Origin: an uncultured Oscillospiraceae bacterium
GTDB lineage: Bacteria; Bacillota; Clostridia; Oscillospirales; Oscillospiraceae
Direction of reading: 5' to 3'
DNA length: 7,583 bases
NCBI GenBank assembly: GCA_934675115.1
Contig: CAKUPH010000097.1
Location: 1 to 7,583 of the forward strand
Shown: piece after piece, positions 1-5,806 of the stretch
Numbering within the stretch: the first letter of the stretch is position 1
Layout of the letters: each line of letters starts with the position of its first letter
Translations under genes and position numbers: made by a program
The notes under the pieces: generated by a model
The model's input: only the letters and a program-made list of their open reading frames with translations
Database searches by the model: none
Told to the model about the DNA's origin: nothing

Positions 1-411
1 GACGGTCGCTTCCCCGACGTCACCGGCAACGAGTGGTACGCCCGCTATCTGGCCGCCGCCGTGGAATTTGGCCTGATCGAGGGCGACGATCACGGCATGT
101 TCCGCCCTGATGATTTCATTACCCGGGCCGAGACCTGTACCGTCGTCAACCGCACGCTGGGCCGCAAGCCCCATAAGGACTGCCTGCTGCCCTATGAGAC
201 GATGGTCACATGGCCGGACAACACCAACACGGATATCTGGTACTACGCCGCCATTCAGGAGGCCACCAACTCCCACAAATACGTCGGGACCACGGTCCGG
301 CAGGAACAGGTCGAGAAGTGGACCCTCAAGCTGGCTGACCGCGACTGGGCCGCGCTGGAGCGCATCTGGTCCAACGCCAACTCCGCCCCCGGCGGCGAGG
401 TCATCTCCTGA
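1..411 (+). CDS. C-terminal fragment of an SLH-domain cell-surface protein
   Basis: The reading frame is open from the left edge to the TGA at 409-411, so the gene starts outside the window and only the last 136 residues are seen. Residues 1 to about 52 match a surface-layer homology (SLH) repeat: an FPDV start, a WYARYLAAAVEFGL helix, then a short loop, FRPDD and a TRAE element. A second, poorer SLH-like unit follows at about residues 69-86 (WPDN, then DIWYYAAIQEA). The last 50 residues are hydrophilic and not recognised. SLH repeats normally anchor exported proteins to secondary cell-wall polymers, so this is probably the wall-binding end of a secreted protein whose main domain lies upstream. 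A GC-rich hairpin follows the stop. The call as SLH is firm; what the whole protein does cannot be told from here. Confidence 0.85.
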   Translation, partial: DGRFPDVTGNEWYARYLAAAVEFGLIEGDDHGMFRPDDFITRAETCTVVNRTLGRKPHKDCLLPYETMVTWPDNTNTDIWYYAAIQEATNSHKYVGTTVRQEQVEKWTLKLADRDWAALERIWSNANSAPGGEVIS

Positions 412-438
412 GATCGACACTGCTGATCCTTCCATCAA

Positions 439-475
439 AAAGCCGCGGCCCGATTTACAGGCCGCGGCTTTCTCC
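439..475 (+). terminator. Intrinsic terminator of the SLH gene
   Basis: A perfect 12-bp stem (439-450 with 460-471) made of AAAGCCGCGGCC and its complement encloses a 9-base loop. It lies 27 bases after the SLH stop codon. The downstream T-run is short (CTTTCT), so strength rests mostly on the GC-rich stem. Confidence 0.8.
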
Positions 476-535
476 ATCCCCCGCCCTGAGCGCCTCGTAT
501 TTTACCGTTTCCCGGGCCCGCCGCCGCAAAAATCC

Positions 536-564
536 TTGCTTTTCCGCGGGTTCTATGGTATACC
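536..564 (+). promoter_or_regulatory. Candidate sigma-70-type promoter of the amidohydrolase operon
   Basis: TTGCTT at 536-541 and TATACC at 559-564 are separated by 17 bases, with a TG at 556-557 giving an extended -10 (TGG-TATACC). Transcription would start near 571, leaving a leader of about 60 bases. The -10 is only 4/6 to consensus, so this is a plausible but unproven promoter. The upstream terminator means the operon needs a promoter in this gap. Confidence 0.5.
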
Positions 565-572
565 AAATCTCA

Positions 573-600
573 GTGAGCTTCGCGCTTCCGCCGCGCTCAC
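573..600 (+). other. Possible 5' leader hairpin of the amidohydrolase mRNA
   Basis: GTGAGC at 573-578 is complementary to GCTCAC at 595-600 and would form at the very 5' end of the predicted transcript. Six T's follow at 606-611 but are separated from the stem by five bases, so it is a poor terminator. It may simply stabilise the mRNA. The AAGGAGG ribosome binding site (618-624) lies outside the stem. Confidence 0.3.
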
Positions 601-630
601 CCGCATTTTTTCCACCCAAGGAGGCCGCTT

Positions 631-1809
631 ATGAACTTTTCCGCACCGGCTCAGGCAGAGCAGGAGTACATCCGCGCCTTACGCCGCCATTTTCATCAGA
701 ACCCGGAGCTGAGTCTCCATGAATACCAGACCACCGAGGACATCGCGGCGGAGCTTGCCGCCCTCGGCATCCCTGTCACCCGGTTCGAGGGCCACACCGG
801 CCTGATGGCCGACCTCGTGGGCGGAAAGCCAGGCAAAACCGTGCTGCTCCGGGCGGACATCGACGCCCTGCCCATCTGGGAAAACACCGGCCTGCCCTAC
901 GCCTCCCAAAACGGCGCCATGCACGCCTGCGGCCACGACTGCCACGCCGCCATGCTGCTGGGCGCGGCAAAGCTCCTCGCCCCCCATCGGGACGAGCTGT
1001 GCGGCACCGTGCGCTTCCTGTTTCAGGCGGCGGAGGAGACGTCCATGGGCTCCCTCTATTTCATCGACCACGGCTGCCTTGACGGCGTGGATGCCGCCTT
1101 CGGCATGCACATCTGGAGCGGGCTGGAAGCCCCGCTCATCAGCGTGGAGAGCGGCCCCCGCATGTCTGCCTGCGACAATTTCGAGCTGACCGTCCATGGC
1201 ACTGCCGCCCACGGCGCATCCCCCCATCTGGGCTGCGACGCCATCGTTGCCGCGGCCGCCGCCGTCACCCAGCTGCAGGGCTACGTCGCCCGGCGGCACG
1301 ATGCGTTCCAGCCGCTGGTGATCACCGTCGGCACCATTCACGGCGGCGAGCAGTTCAACATCGTGGCGGACACCGTCACCATGACGGGCACCGCCCGCTG
1401 CTTCGACCCTGCCCTCCGCGCCCGGCTGGAGGGCGACCTGTCCGCCCTGTTCTCTGCCGCCTGCCTGCCCTCTGGCTGCACGGCGGAGCTGAAATGGATC
1501 CCCACTGCCCGGGCTGTGTCCAACGACGATACCACCCTCACCGCCATCGGCCGCCATGCGGCGGAGACGCTGTACGGCCCGGAGGGGCTGGGCCACCTGC
1601 CCCCGGTCATGGTGTCCGAGGACTTCGCCTTTTACGGTGAGCACGTCCCAACCCTCTTCGCCTTTCTGGGCGGGCGGAACGAGGCGCTGGACGCCGTCTA
1701 CCCCCACCACAACGAATGCTTCCGCATCGACGAGGAAGCCCTCCCCCGGGGCGCGGCGCTGTACGCCCAATTTGCATATGACTATCTGAATGGAGCTGAC
1801 AACGGATGA
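631..1809 (+). CDS. M20D-family metallo-amidohydrolase (N-acyl-amino-acid / hippurate hydrolase type)
   Basis: A complete 392-residue cytoplasmic hydrolase of normal length for the M20D/AbgB/IAA-amidohydrolase family, which cleaves N-acyl amino acids and related amides with two metal ions. Motifs in order are HFHQNPELS (20-28), the RADIDALPI strand (74-82), MHACGHDCH (97-105), FQAAEE (131-136), GMHIW (158-162), the dimerisation-domain HGASPH element, VSEDFAFY near the C-terminus and HHNECF (359-364). The expected metal ligands Cys100, His102, Glu136, His160 and His360 are all present, with Glu135 as the catalytic base, so it should be active. The ATG at 631 is supported by AAGGAGG six bases upstream. 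Its stop overlaps the start of the next gene (ATGA), indicating coupled translation. No signal peptide is seen. The exact substrate cannot be read from sequence; hippurate, N-acetyl amino acids and diaminopimelate derivatives are all possible. Confidence 0.93.
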   Translation: MNFSAPAQAEQEYIRALRRHFHQNPELSLHEYQTTEDIAAELAALGIPVTRFEGHTGLMADLVGGKPGKTVLLRADIDALPIWENTGLPYASQNGAMHACGHDCHAAMLLGAAKLLAPHRDELCGTVRFLFQAAEETSMGSLYFIDHGCLDGVDAAFGMHIWSGLEAPLISVESGPRMSACDNFELTVHGTAAHGASPHLGCDAIVAAAAAVTQLQGYVARRHDAFQPLVITVGTIHGGEQFNIVADTVTMTGTARCFDPALRARLEGDLSALFSAACLPSGCTAELKWIPTARAVSNDDTTLTAIGRHAAETLYGPEGLGHLPPVMVSEDFAFYGEHVPTLFAFLGGRNEALDAVYPHHNECFRIDEEALPRGAALYAQFAYDYLNGADNG

Positions 1810-2465
1810 AACCCAAAATTCTGATTTCCGGCACCGGAGCCTGTGAAAACTACGTCGCCGCGGTCGAGGCCGCCGGCGGCCTTCCCGTGGTGGCCTGCTG
1901 CCCCCAGTTTTCGCTGGACTACGACGGCCTGCTGCTCACCGGCGGCGGCGACATCGCCCCCGACCTCTTCGGGCAGGAGCTGGACGGCTCCGCCGACATC
2001 GACCGGGACCGGGATATGGCAGAGCTGGAGCTGCTGGGCGGCTTCCTCGCCCTGAACAAGCCGGTGCTGGGCATCTGCCGGGGCCATCAGGTCATCAACG
2101 TGGGGCTGGGCGGCACCCTCCAGCAGCACATCGGCGACGTGCTGTGCCGCTTCCACCGCCGGGTACCCACCGATCCCGGCGACAAGGTCCATGCGGTCTA
2201 CAGTGCCGAGGGCAGTTGGTACCGCCAGACCTACGGCGAGGAATTCTGCGTCAACAGCGCCCACCATCAGGCGCTGGACAAGCTGGGCGATGGTCTGACC
2301 CCCGTGCTCTGGTCGGAGGGCGGCATCGTGGAGGCCGTGGAGCACACCTCCTTCCCCCTGATCTCCACCCAGTTCCACCCGGAGCGGATGACCTGCGCCA
2401 ACCGCCGCCTGGACACGGTGGACGGCATCGAGATCTTCCGCCGCTACATGGCCATGTTTGAATGA
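1806..2465 (+). CDS. Gamma-glutamyl-gamma-aminobutyrate hydrolase-family protein (peptidase C26, class I GATase-like)
   Basis: This 219-residue protein has the class I glutamine amidotransferase fold: LLLTGGGDI (42-50, oxyanion region), the nucleophile elbow GICRGHQ (89-95, Cys91) and QFHPE (189-193, His191 and Glu193). Cys91-His191-Glu193 forms the expected triad. The TGGGDI.P signature, and the lack of any synthetase domain or partner, fit the PuuD/peptidase C26 group, which hydrolyses gamma-glutamyl amide bonds. It is shorter than typical members (about 250) because the N-terminal segment before the GGGD motif is compact. The elbow has His94 where Met is usual, a conservative difference. 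The start ATG overlaps the upstream stop by four bases, with GGAG about 10 bases before it. Together with the M20D enzyme it suggests stepwise hydrolysis of amide-linked amino acid conjugates; this pathway link is inference. Confidence 0.9.
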   Translation: MKPKILISGTGACENYVAAVEAAGGLPVVACCPQFSLDYDGLLLTGGGDIAPDLFGQELDGSADIDRDRDMAELELLGGFLALNKPVLGICRGHQVINVGLGGTLQQHIGDVLCRFHRRVPTDPGDKVHAVYSAEGSWYRQTYGEEFCVNSAHHQALDKLGDGLTPVLWSEGGIVEAVEHTSFPLISTQFHPERMTCANRRLDTVDGIEIFRRYMAMFE

Positions 2466-2466
2466 C

Positions 2467-2514
2467 AAAAAGGGACCCCCGGATGACAAATTGTCATCCG
2501 GGAGTTTTCATTTT
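2467..2514. terminator. Bidirectional terminator between convergent genes
   Basis: A near-perfect palindrome pairs 2478-2489 with 2491-2502 (CCCGGATGACAA and complement). On the plus strand it is followed by GTTTTCATTTT; on the minus strand it is followed within a few bases by five T's (plus-strand A's at 2467-2471). It sits two bases past the PuuD-like stop and 20 bases past the end of the convergent minus-strand gene, so it can end both transcripts. Confidence 0.85.
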
Positions 2515-2533
2515 GTGTTCCAAATACCAGCGC

Positions 2534-2971
2534 TCACTTCAGCTCGTCAGGCCGCTGGCCGGTGAGCTCCAGCGTCACGCCGCCCGCGCCGTCGTCCCGG
2601 GCCACCACGTACCAGCGCTCCCCCGCCGGGGCCTCGCTGACCGTCAGGCGGGCCAGCACCCCCCGGCCGCCCACGGCGCTGTACGCCGTCACCTCCAGCG
2701 GATAGCTCCGCTCCACCTCGAAGCCGATGCTGGCCCCCCGGCCCATAACGCTATTGTCCGCGTTCTGGCCAACGGTGGAGCTGATAATCCCGCCGTCCGC
2801 GCCCATCTCGTCAATGCCCACCGAGCCGACGGCAATGCCGCTGCCGTTGACAAACACGAGGTCGCCCTCCACCCCGTCCCGGCCGGTGAGCAGCGCCCAC
2901 GCCAGAACCGCTCCCGCCAGTACCAGCGTGCCGATGATGGCCGTCAGCACGATCTTTCCCGATTTTTTCAT
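2534..2971 (-). CDS. Small membrane-anchored protein of unknown function
   Basis: A 145-residue protein with a positively charged start (MKKSGK) and one hydrophobic segment at about residues 7-28, with no lipobox cysteine, so probably a signal anchor or uncleaved signal. The remaining 115 residues are predicted extracytoplasmic and beta-rich. They contain a FVNGSGIAVGSVG stretch near residue 40, a QNADNS turn near 70, and a WYVVARDDGAGGV region close to the end. I do not recognise a named domain; the pattern resembles small hypothetical proteins common in Clostridia. The ATG at 2971 is supported by AAAGGAG (2980-2986) eight bases upstream. The preceding terminator at 3005-3035 separates it from the DUF2975 operon, and no convincing promoter is visible in the short gap, so expression may rely on read-through or an unseen promoter. 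Confidence 0.75.
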   Translation of the reverse strand: MKKSGKIVLTAIIGTLVLAGAVLAWALLTGRDGVEGDLVFVNGSGIAVGSVGIDEMGADGGIISSTVGQNADNSVMGRGASIGFEVERSYPLEVTAYSAVGGRGVLARLTVSEAPAGERWYVVARDDGAGGVTLELTGQRPDELK

Positions 2972-3004
2972 AAAAATTTCTCCTTTGATCCGTATTTTGG
3001 GTGC

Positions 3005-3035
3005 AAAAAACCGCCCTCACGACCATGAGGGCGGT
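3005..3035 (-). terminator. Intrinsic terminator of the DUF2975-HTH operon
   Basis: Read on the minus strand, ACCGCCCTCA pairs with TGAGGGCGGT (3026-3035 with 3010-3019) around a 6-base loop, and six T's follow directly (A's at 3005-3010). It lies 37 bases past the stop of the HTH gene. This is a classic strong terminator. Confidence 0.88.
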
Positions 3036-3072
3036 CATGCGGTTCGCTCTGCTGTTCGGTTGTCAGCCCCGT

Positions 3073-3288
3073 TCATTCCCTCTCATCCGGAACATACTCC
3101 AATATGTCGCCGGGCTGGCAGTCCAGCGCCCGGCAGATGGCCTCCAGCGTGGTAAAGCGCACCGCCTTGGCCTTGTTGTTTTTCAGGATGGACAAGTTGG
3201 CAAGGGTCACATCCACCCGCTGGGACAGCTCATTGAGGGACATCTTCCGCCTCGCCATCATCACGTCCAGATTCACTACGATCGCCAT
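3073..3288 (-). CDS. YozG-like Cro/C1-type (XRE) transcriptional regulator
   Basis: A 71-residue stand-alone helix-turn-helix protein, full length for the HTH_26/YozG group. After a short beta-like lead (AIVVNLD) come the helices: MSLNELSQRV (16-25) and the recognition region TLANLSILK (28-36). The conserved TLEAICRALDCQPGDILEY follows at 47-65. It would bind DNA as a dimer in the cytoplasm. It starts 12 bases after the DUF2975 stop; the stop TGA merges into a G-rich ribosome binding site (GGGGGCGGAG), so the pair is cotranscribed and probably translated together. Small regulators of this kind are typically encoded next to DUF2975 membrane proteins, matching what is seen. The likely target is its own promoter, where an inverted repeat lies at 3963-3981; this link is inference. 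Confidence 0.93.
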   Translation of the reverse strand: MAIVVNLDVMMARRKMSLNELSQRVDVTLANLSILKNNKAKAVRFTTLEAICRALDCQPGDILEYVPDERE

Positions 3289-3300
3289 GGCTCCGCCCCC

Positions 3301-3903
3301 TCAGATGGTCAGGTCATTTTCCGCCTTCAGCTCCGCCGCCTGACGAAACAGCGCGGACATGACCATGCACACAAGGCCCGCCATGAGGAACATCGGCACA
3401 AACAGGAAGTTGTAACTCAGCAGGGGCATGACAGAGCGGTAGTACGCAAGCCCCCACACCGTCCGCGCCAGCGCCGCCCCGGAGATAACGAAGCAGCACA
3501 TCGCCGCCCGGCGCATGCTGGCCGCGTTGGCGAAGGTGAAAGTCTCCCCTTTTAGAATGCCGTCCAGCACCCGTTTGGCCTGCCACAGGATGACGGCGGT
3601 ACACACGCCGCAGGCCCAGAGAAACACCGTCAGCACAGCGGTGTAGCTCTCTGCCCACACCTCCGCGAAGCTGGTGAGGAACAAAAAACCGTACCAGATG
3701 ATCCAGGACCCCGGCGGCACGTAGCCGAACATGGCATCCCCGCCGTACAGCAGGTCGCTGCCCACGCTGGCCAGCGAGATCTTCGCCGATTGCAGCATCA
3801 CAAAAAAGGGCACGAACAGCAGCGCGATGAGATTGCACGCAAATACCACGACCACCATGACCCGCAGCGCCCGGGCCAGCTTCCGCACTCCGGCAGACTC
3901 CAT
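3301..3903 (-). CDS. DUF2975 family four-helix membrane protein
   Basis: About 200 residues with four hydrophobic segments, near 15-37, 86-107, 132-154 and 164-186, and a C-terminus (FRQAAELKAENDLTI) typical of DUF2975 proteins. Its immediate partner downstream is a YozG-like regulator, the usual arrangement for this family. The role is not established; a membrane sensor or modulator of the regulator is a reasonable guess. Two in-frame ATGs exist, at 3909 and 3903. The ribosome binding site GGAGGAG ends directly against the upstream ATG but is six bases from the one at 3903, so the shorter form (start 3903) is preferred; the longer would be 202 residues (3301-3909). Expression is from the strong promoter at 3928-3956. 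It contains several cysteines scattered through the helices, with no recognisable catalytic motif. Confidence 0.88.
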   Translation of the reverse strand: MESAGVRKLARALRVMVVVVFACNLIALLFVPFFVMLQSAKISLASVGSDLLYGGDAMFGYVPPGSWIIWYGFLFLTSFAEVWAESYTAVLTVFLWACGVCTAVILWQAKRVLDGILKGETFTFANAASMRRAAMCCFVISGAALARTVWGLAYYRSVMPLLSYNFLFVPMFLMAGLVCMVMSALFRQAAELKAENDLTI

Positions 3904-3909
3904 GGACAT

Positions 3910-3916
3910 CTCCTCC
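3910..3916 (-). promoter_or_regulatory. Ribosome binding site that decides the DUF2975 start
   Basis: GGAGGAG on the minus strand directly abuts the ATG at 3909 but is six bases from the ATG at 3903. Normal spacing favours 3903 as the real start, trimming two residues from the longest frame. Confidence 0.7.
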
Positions 3917-3927
3917 GTTCTGCTGAC

Positions 3928-3956
3928 AGCATAGCACAGTACACATCGTTTGTCAA
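3928..3956 (-). promoter_or_regulatory. Strong sigma-70-type promoter of the DUF2975-HTH operon
   Basis: On the minus strand, TTGACA (3956-3951, perfect -35) and TATGCT (3933-3928, 4/6 -10) are separated by exactly 17 bases. Upstream is AT-rich sequence that could act as an UP element. The predicted start is near 3921, about 18 bases before the start codon, so the leader is short. An operator-like repeat lies just upstream. Confidence 0.85.
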
Positions 3957-3962
3957 TCTGTT

Positions 3963-3981
3963 TTTATCGTTTTACGATAAA
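3963..3981. promoter_or_regulatory. Inverted repeat, candidate operator for the YozG-like regulator
   Basis: TTTATCGT (3963-3970) and ACGATAAA (3974-3981) are perfect 8-base inverted arms around TTT, placed seven bases upstream of the -35 box. One arm's core, ATCGTTT (3967-3973), recurs at 3945-3951 inside the -35/-10 spacer, 22 bases away and so close to two helical turns. The geometry suits a dimeric Cro/C1-type protein controlling its own operon. Which protein binds is inference. Confidence 0.6.
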
Positions 3982-3990
3982 TATATATTG

Positions 3991-4023
3991 AAAAGCAGAC
4001 GACCCGCAGGCCGTCTGCTTTTT
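3991..4023 (-). terminator. Terminator of the cobB-CPBP operon
   Basis: AAAAGCAGACG (3991-4001) pairs perfectly with CGTCTGCTTTT (4012-4022) around a 10-base loop. It lies three bases past the CPBP protease stop. On the minus strand the stem ends in four T's and an AT-rich tail. On the plus strand there are five T's, so it is bidirectional in form, but no plus-strand gene needs it. Confidence 0.82.
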
Positions 4024-4025
4024 CT

Positions 4026-5036
4026 TTATAATTTGTTGGGCGGGAATCTGTGGTTTGGCCCGGAGTCCTCATCCCAGCAGGTCTGCCCCGGACGGGCGGG
4101 CTTTTCCAGCTGGACCGTCAGCTCCGGCGCGGCGGGATGAGACTCGGGAGCGGAACCCTGCACCGTCACGGTGCGGTCCCCCGTCTCAAAGAAACCCTCA
4201 GCCCGCGTTTTCCGGGGCGGCACGGCATTCCGAAGCTGGAGGGCGCAGAACACCGTCCCGGCGGTGCCGAAGGCAAGGATGAACACGAAAAAAACAATGC
4301 TCGTCTCGTCGCCCAGCAGCACCGCCAATTCGTTAGTGGAGTTGAACACGATGTGCATGACCGTGCCGGGCAGGATGGAACCGGTACGCTCCGTCACCCA
4401 CGCGAAGAGCAGTCCCAGAGAAAACGCATACAGGAACCAGACAAAATTGCCGTGGCACATGCCGAACACGGCGGCGGAAATGACGATGGCCCACTGCCCC
4501 GGCAGGACCCGGCGCAGCCGGGTGAAGATGAGTCCCCGGAAGATGACCTCCTCCGCAATGGGACCAATGATGGCCGTGGACAGGACTGTCAGAAAGCCCG
4601 TCTGATCCAGCACGGAGGACGCCTCCGCGTAGTCGTTCATCCACGACTCCGGCAAATAGGTCATCACCAGAGTCACCGTCCAGTACAGGCAGAAAGCCAG
4701 CCCCGCCGCCCAGCCGAACAGCAGACCGGAGGCGGGTTCCAGCCACAGCTCCTTCCGGAGCTTTTTCCGCCGGGCCTTGAACACGATGAGCAGGATCAGC
4801 AGGGTAAGCAGGTTGGACACCAGCGAGATCTCCATGCTCCGGGCCAGCACCGCGTCCACATACCGCTGAAAATCAAAGCCGTTGGAATCCTCCAGCATCA
4901 TCCGCATACTGATCAGGGTGGAATACACCATGCTGACCACCAGCTGGCTGCCCAAAAACAGCGCCAGATAGGCCCCGGCCTTGGCTGCGGCGATGAGGAT
5001 CTGTTGCCAGCGGGGCCGCTGATTCAGATTCATCAT
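4026..5036 (-). CDS. CPBP (Abi/CAAX-like) family intramembrane glutamic protease
   Basis: A 336-residue polytopic membrane protein with hydrophobic segments near residues 17-45, 70-87, 104-127, 146-160, 182-212, 221-240 and 247-266. The three conserved CPBP motifs are present: EEVIFRG (162-168, with Glu162, Glu163 and Arg167), His195 in FGMCHGNF, and HIVFN (228-232, with His228 and Asn232). All predicted catalytic residues of this Rce1-like family are intact, so it is probably an active protease within the membrane. Bacterial members act in peptide maturation, bacteriocin self-immunity or surface protein processing; no bacteriocin gene is visible here. Its start overlaps the stop of cobB by four bases (ATGA), giving a translationally coupled operon. 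Unusual is a hydrophilic C-terminal tail of about 70 residues (267-336), rich in Pro, Glu and charged residues, beyond the usual end of the family. A second ATG at 5033 is an alternative start. Confidence 0.92.
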   Translation of the reverse strand: MMNLNQRPRWQQILIAAAKAGAYLALFLGSQLVVSMVYSTLISMRMMLEDSNGFDFQRYVDAVLARSMEISLVSNLLTLLILLIVFKARRKKLRKELWLEPASGLLFGWAAGLAFCLYWTVTLVMTYLPESWMNDYAEASSVLDQTGFLTVLSTAIIGPIAEEVIFRGLIFTRLRRVLPGQWAIVISAAVFGMCHGNFVWFLYAFSLGLLFAWVTERTGSILPGTVMHIVFNSTNELAVLLGDETSIVFFVFILAFGTAGTVFCALQLRNAVPPRKTRAEGFFETGDRTVTVQGSAPESHPAAPELTVQLEKPARPGQTCWDEDSGPNHRFPPNKL

Positions 5037-5755
5037 ACCGTCACCTCGCCCAGTACCTTGCCGATGGAATCATGGATGACCAGATCCGCCCGGCGGTCAT
5101 AGGGGGTAGCGTCCCGGTTGATGAGCACCAGCTTGTCCCCTCGATAGTAGTTGATGAGCCCTGCGGCGGGATAGACCACCAGCGACGTGCCGCCCACGAT
5201 GAGCATATCCGCCCGGGAAATGGCCAGCACCGACGCCTCCAGCGTCTCCTGATCCAGCTGCTCCTCATAGAGCACCACGTCCGGCTTCACAAGGCCACCG
5301 CACACCGGGCAGTGGGGCACGCCCACCGTCTCCGCCATCCACTTTCCGTCGTAAAAGGCGCGGCACTTCATGCAGTAGTTCCGATGGACAGAGCCGTGGA
5401 GCTCATACACCGTCTGGCTGCCCGCCAGCTGGTGCAGCCCGTCGATGTTCTGGGTGACCACGGCCTTGAGCTTCCCCGCCCGTTCCAGCTCCGCCAGCTT
5501 GCGGTGGGCGGCGTTGGGCTGCGCCCCGAAAATCAGCATTTTCTCCCGGTAGAACCGGTAAAATTCCTCTGGGCGGTCCATAAAAAAGGTGTGGCTCAGA
5601 ATGGTCTCTGGCGGGTAGTCGTAATTTTGATGGTACAGGCCGTCCACGCTGCGGAAATCGGGGATGCCGCTCTCGGTGGACACACCGGCTCCGCCGAAAA
5701 AGACGATACTGCTGCTCTCATCGACCCAGCGCTGAAGCTGTTCCTGCGGTGTCAT
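5033..5755 (-). CDS. cobB: NAD-dependent protein deacylase, sirtuin (SIR2/CobB family)
   Basis: A complete 240-residue sirtuin that removes acyl groups from lysines of proteins using NAD+, acting in the cytoplasm. Diagnostic motifs are all present: GAGVS (22-26) and SGIPDFRS (29-36) of the NAD site; TQNIDGLH (101-108, with Asn103 and Asp105); the catalytic His120 in ELHGSVH; zinc cysteines 128, 131, 149 and 152 in two CxxC pairs; GTSLVVYPA (189-197); and LINRD (211-215). Length is normal for a bacterial enzyme without extensions. The ATG at 5755 follows AAGGAGG (5764-5770) at eight bases, and no better start is visible. The stop overlaps the CPBP protease start (ATGA). A candidate promoter at 5915-5943 would give a leader of about 150 bases containing several hairpins. 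Acetyl versus longer-acyl preference cannot be decided from what is seen. Confidence 0.95.
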   Translation of the reverse strand: MTPQEQLQRWVDESSSIVFFGGAGVSTESGIPDFRSVDGLYHQNYDYPPETILSHTFFMDRPEEFYRFYREKMLIFGAQPNAAHRKLAELERAGKLKAVVTQNIDGLHQLAGSQTVYELHGSVHRNYCMKCRAFYDGKWMAETVGVPHCPVCGGLVKPDVVLYEEQLDQETLEASVLAISRADMLIVGGTSLVVYPAAGLINYYRGDKLVLINRDATPYDRRADLVIHDSIGKVLGEVTV

Positions 5756-5782
5756 GGGCGCCGCCTCCTTTGCATTGAATCG

Positions 5783-5805
5783 GCGGGATGGTCCCGCGTT
5801 TTTTT
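5783..5805 (+). terminator. Plus-strand terminator-like hairpin in the cobB leader region
   Basis: GCGGGA (5783-5788) and TCCCGC (5792-5797) form a 6-bp GC-rich stem with a 3-base loop, followed by seven T's (5799-5805). It has the form of a terminator on the plus strand, where no gene reads into it. On the minus strand it would be a hairpin about 12 bases before the cobB ribosome binding site. It may block antisense transcription into the neighbouring element. Confidence 0.5.
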
Positions 5806-5806
5806 C

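Noticed and set aside
546..611. Attenuator in the amidohydrolase leader (GCGGGT pairing with ACCCGC before a T-run)
   Set aside because: The upstream arm (546-551) lies before the predicted transcription start, so it would not be in the transcript from that promoter.
110..634. Plus-strand frame overlapping the SLH gene and the following gap
   Set aside because: Pro/Arg/Ser-rich, out of frame with the SLH repeats, and it reads through the terminator and promoter region.
679..1770. Long minus-strand open frame (363 codons) opposite the amidohydrolase
   Set aside because: Gly/Val/Arg/His-rich product with no recognisable motif, fully antisense to a gene with intact catalytic residues; expected in GC-rich DNA.
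2462..3028. Plus-strand frame of 188 codons starting at the PuuD-like stop
   Set aside because: It runs through the strong terminator and is antisense to the membrane-anchored gene; composition is shadow-like.
4050..5102. Plus-strand frame of 350 codons opposite the CPBP protease
   Set aside because: His/Gln/Arg-rich low-complexity translation antisense to a clear membrane protease; not a gene.
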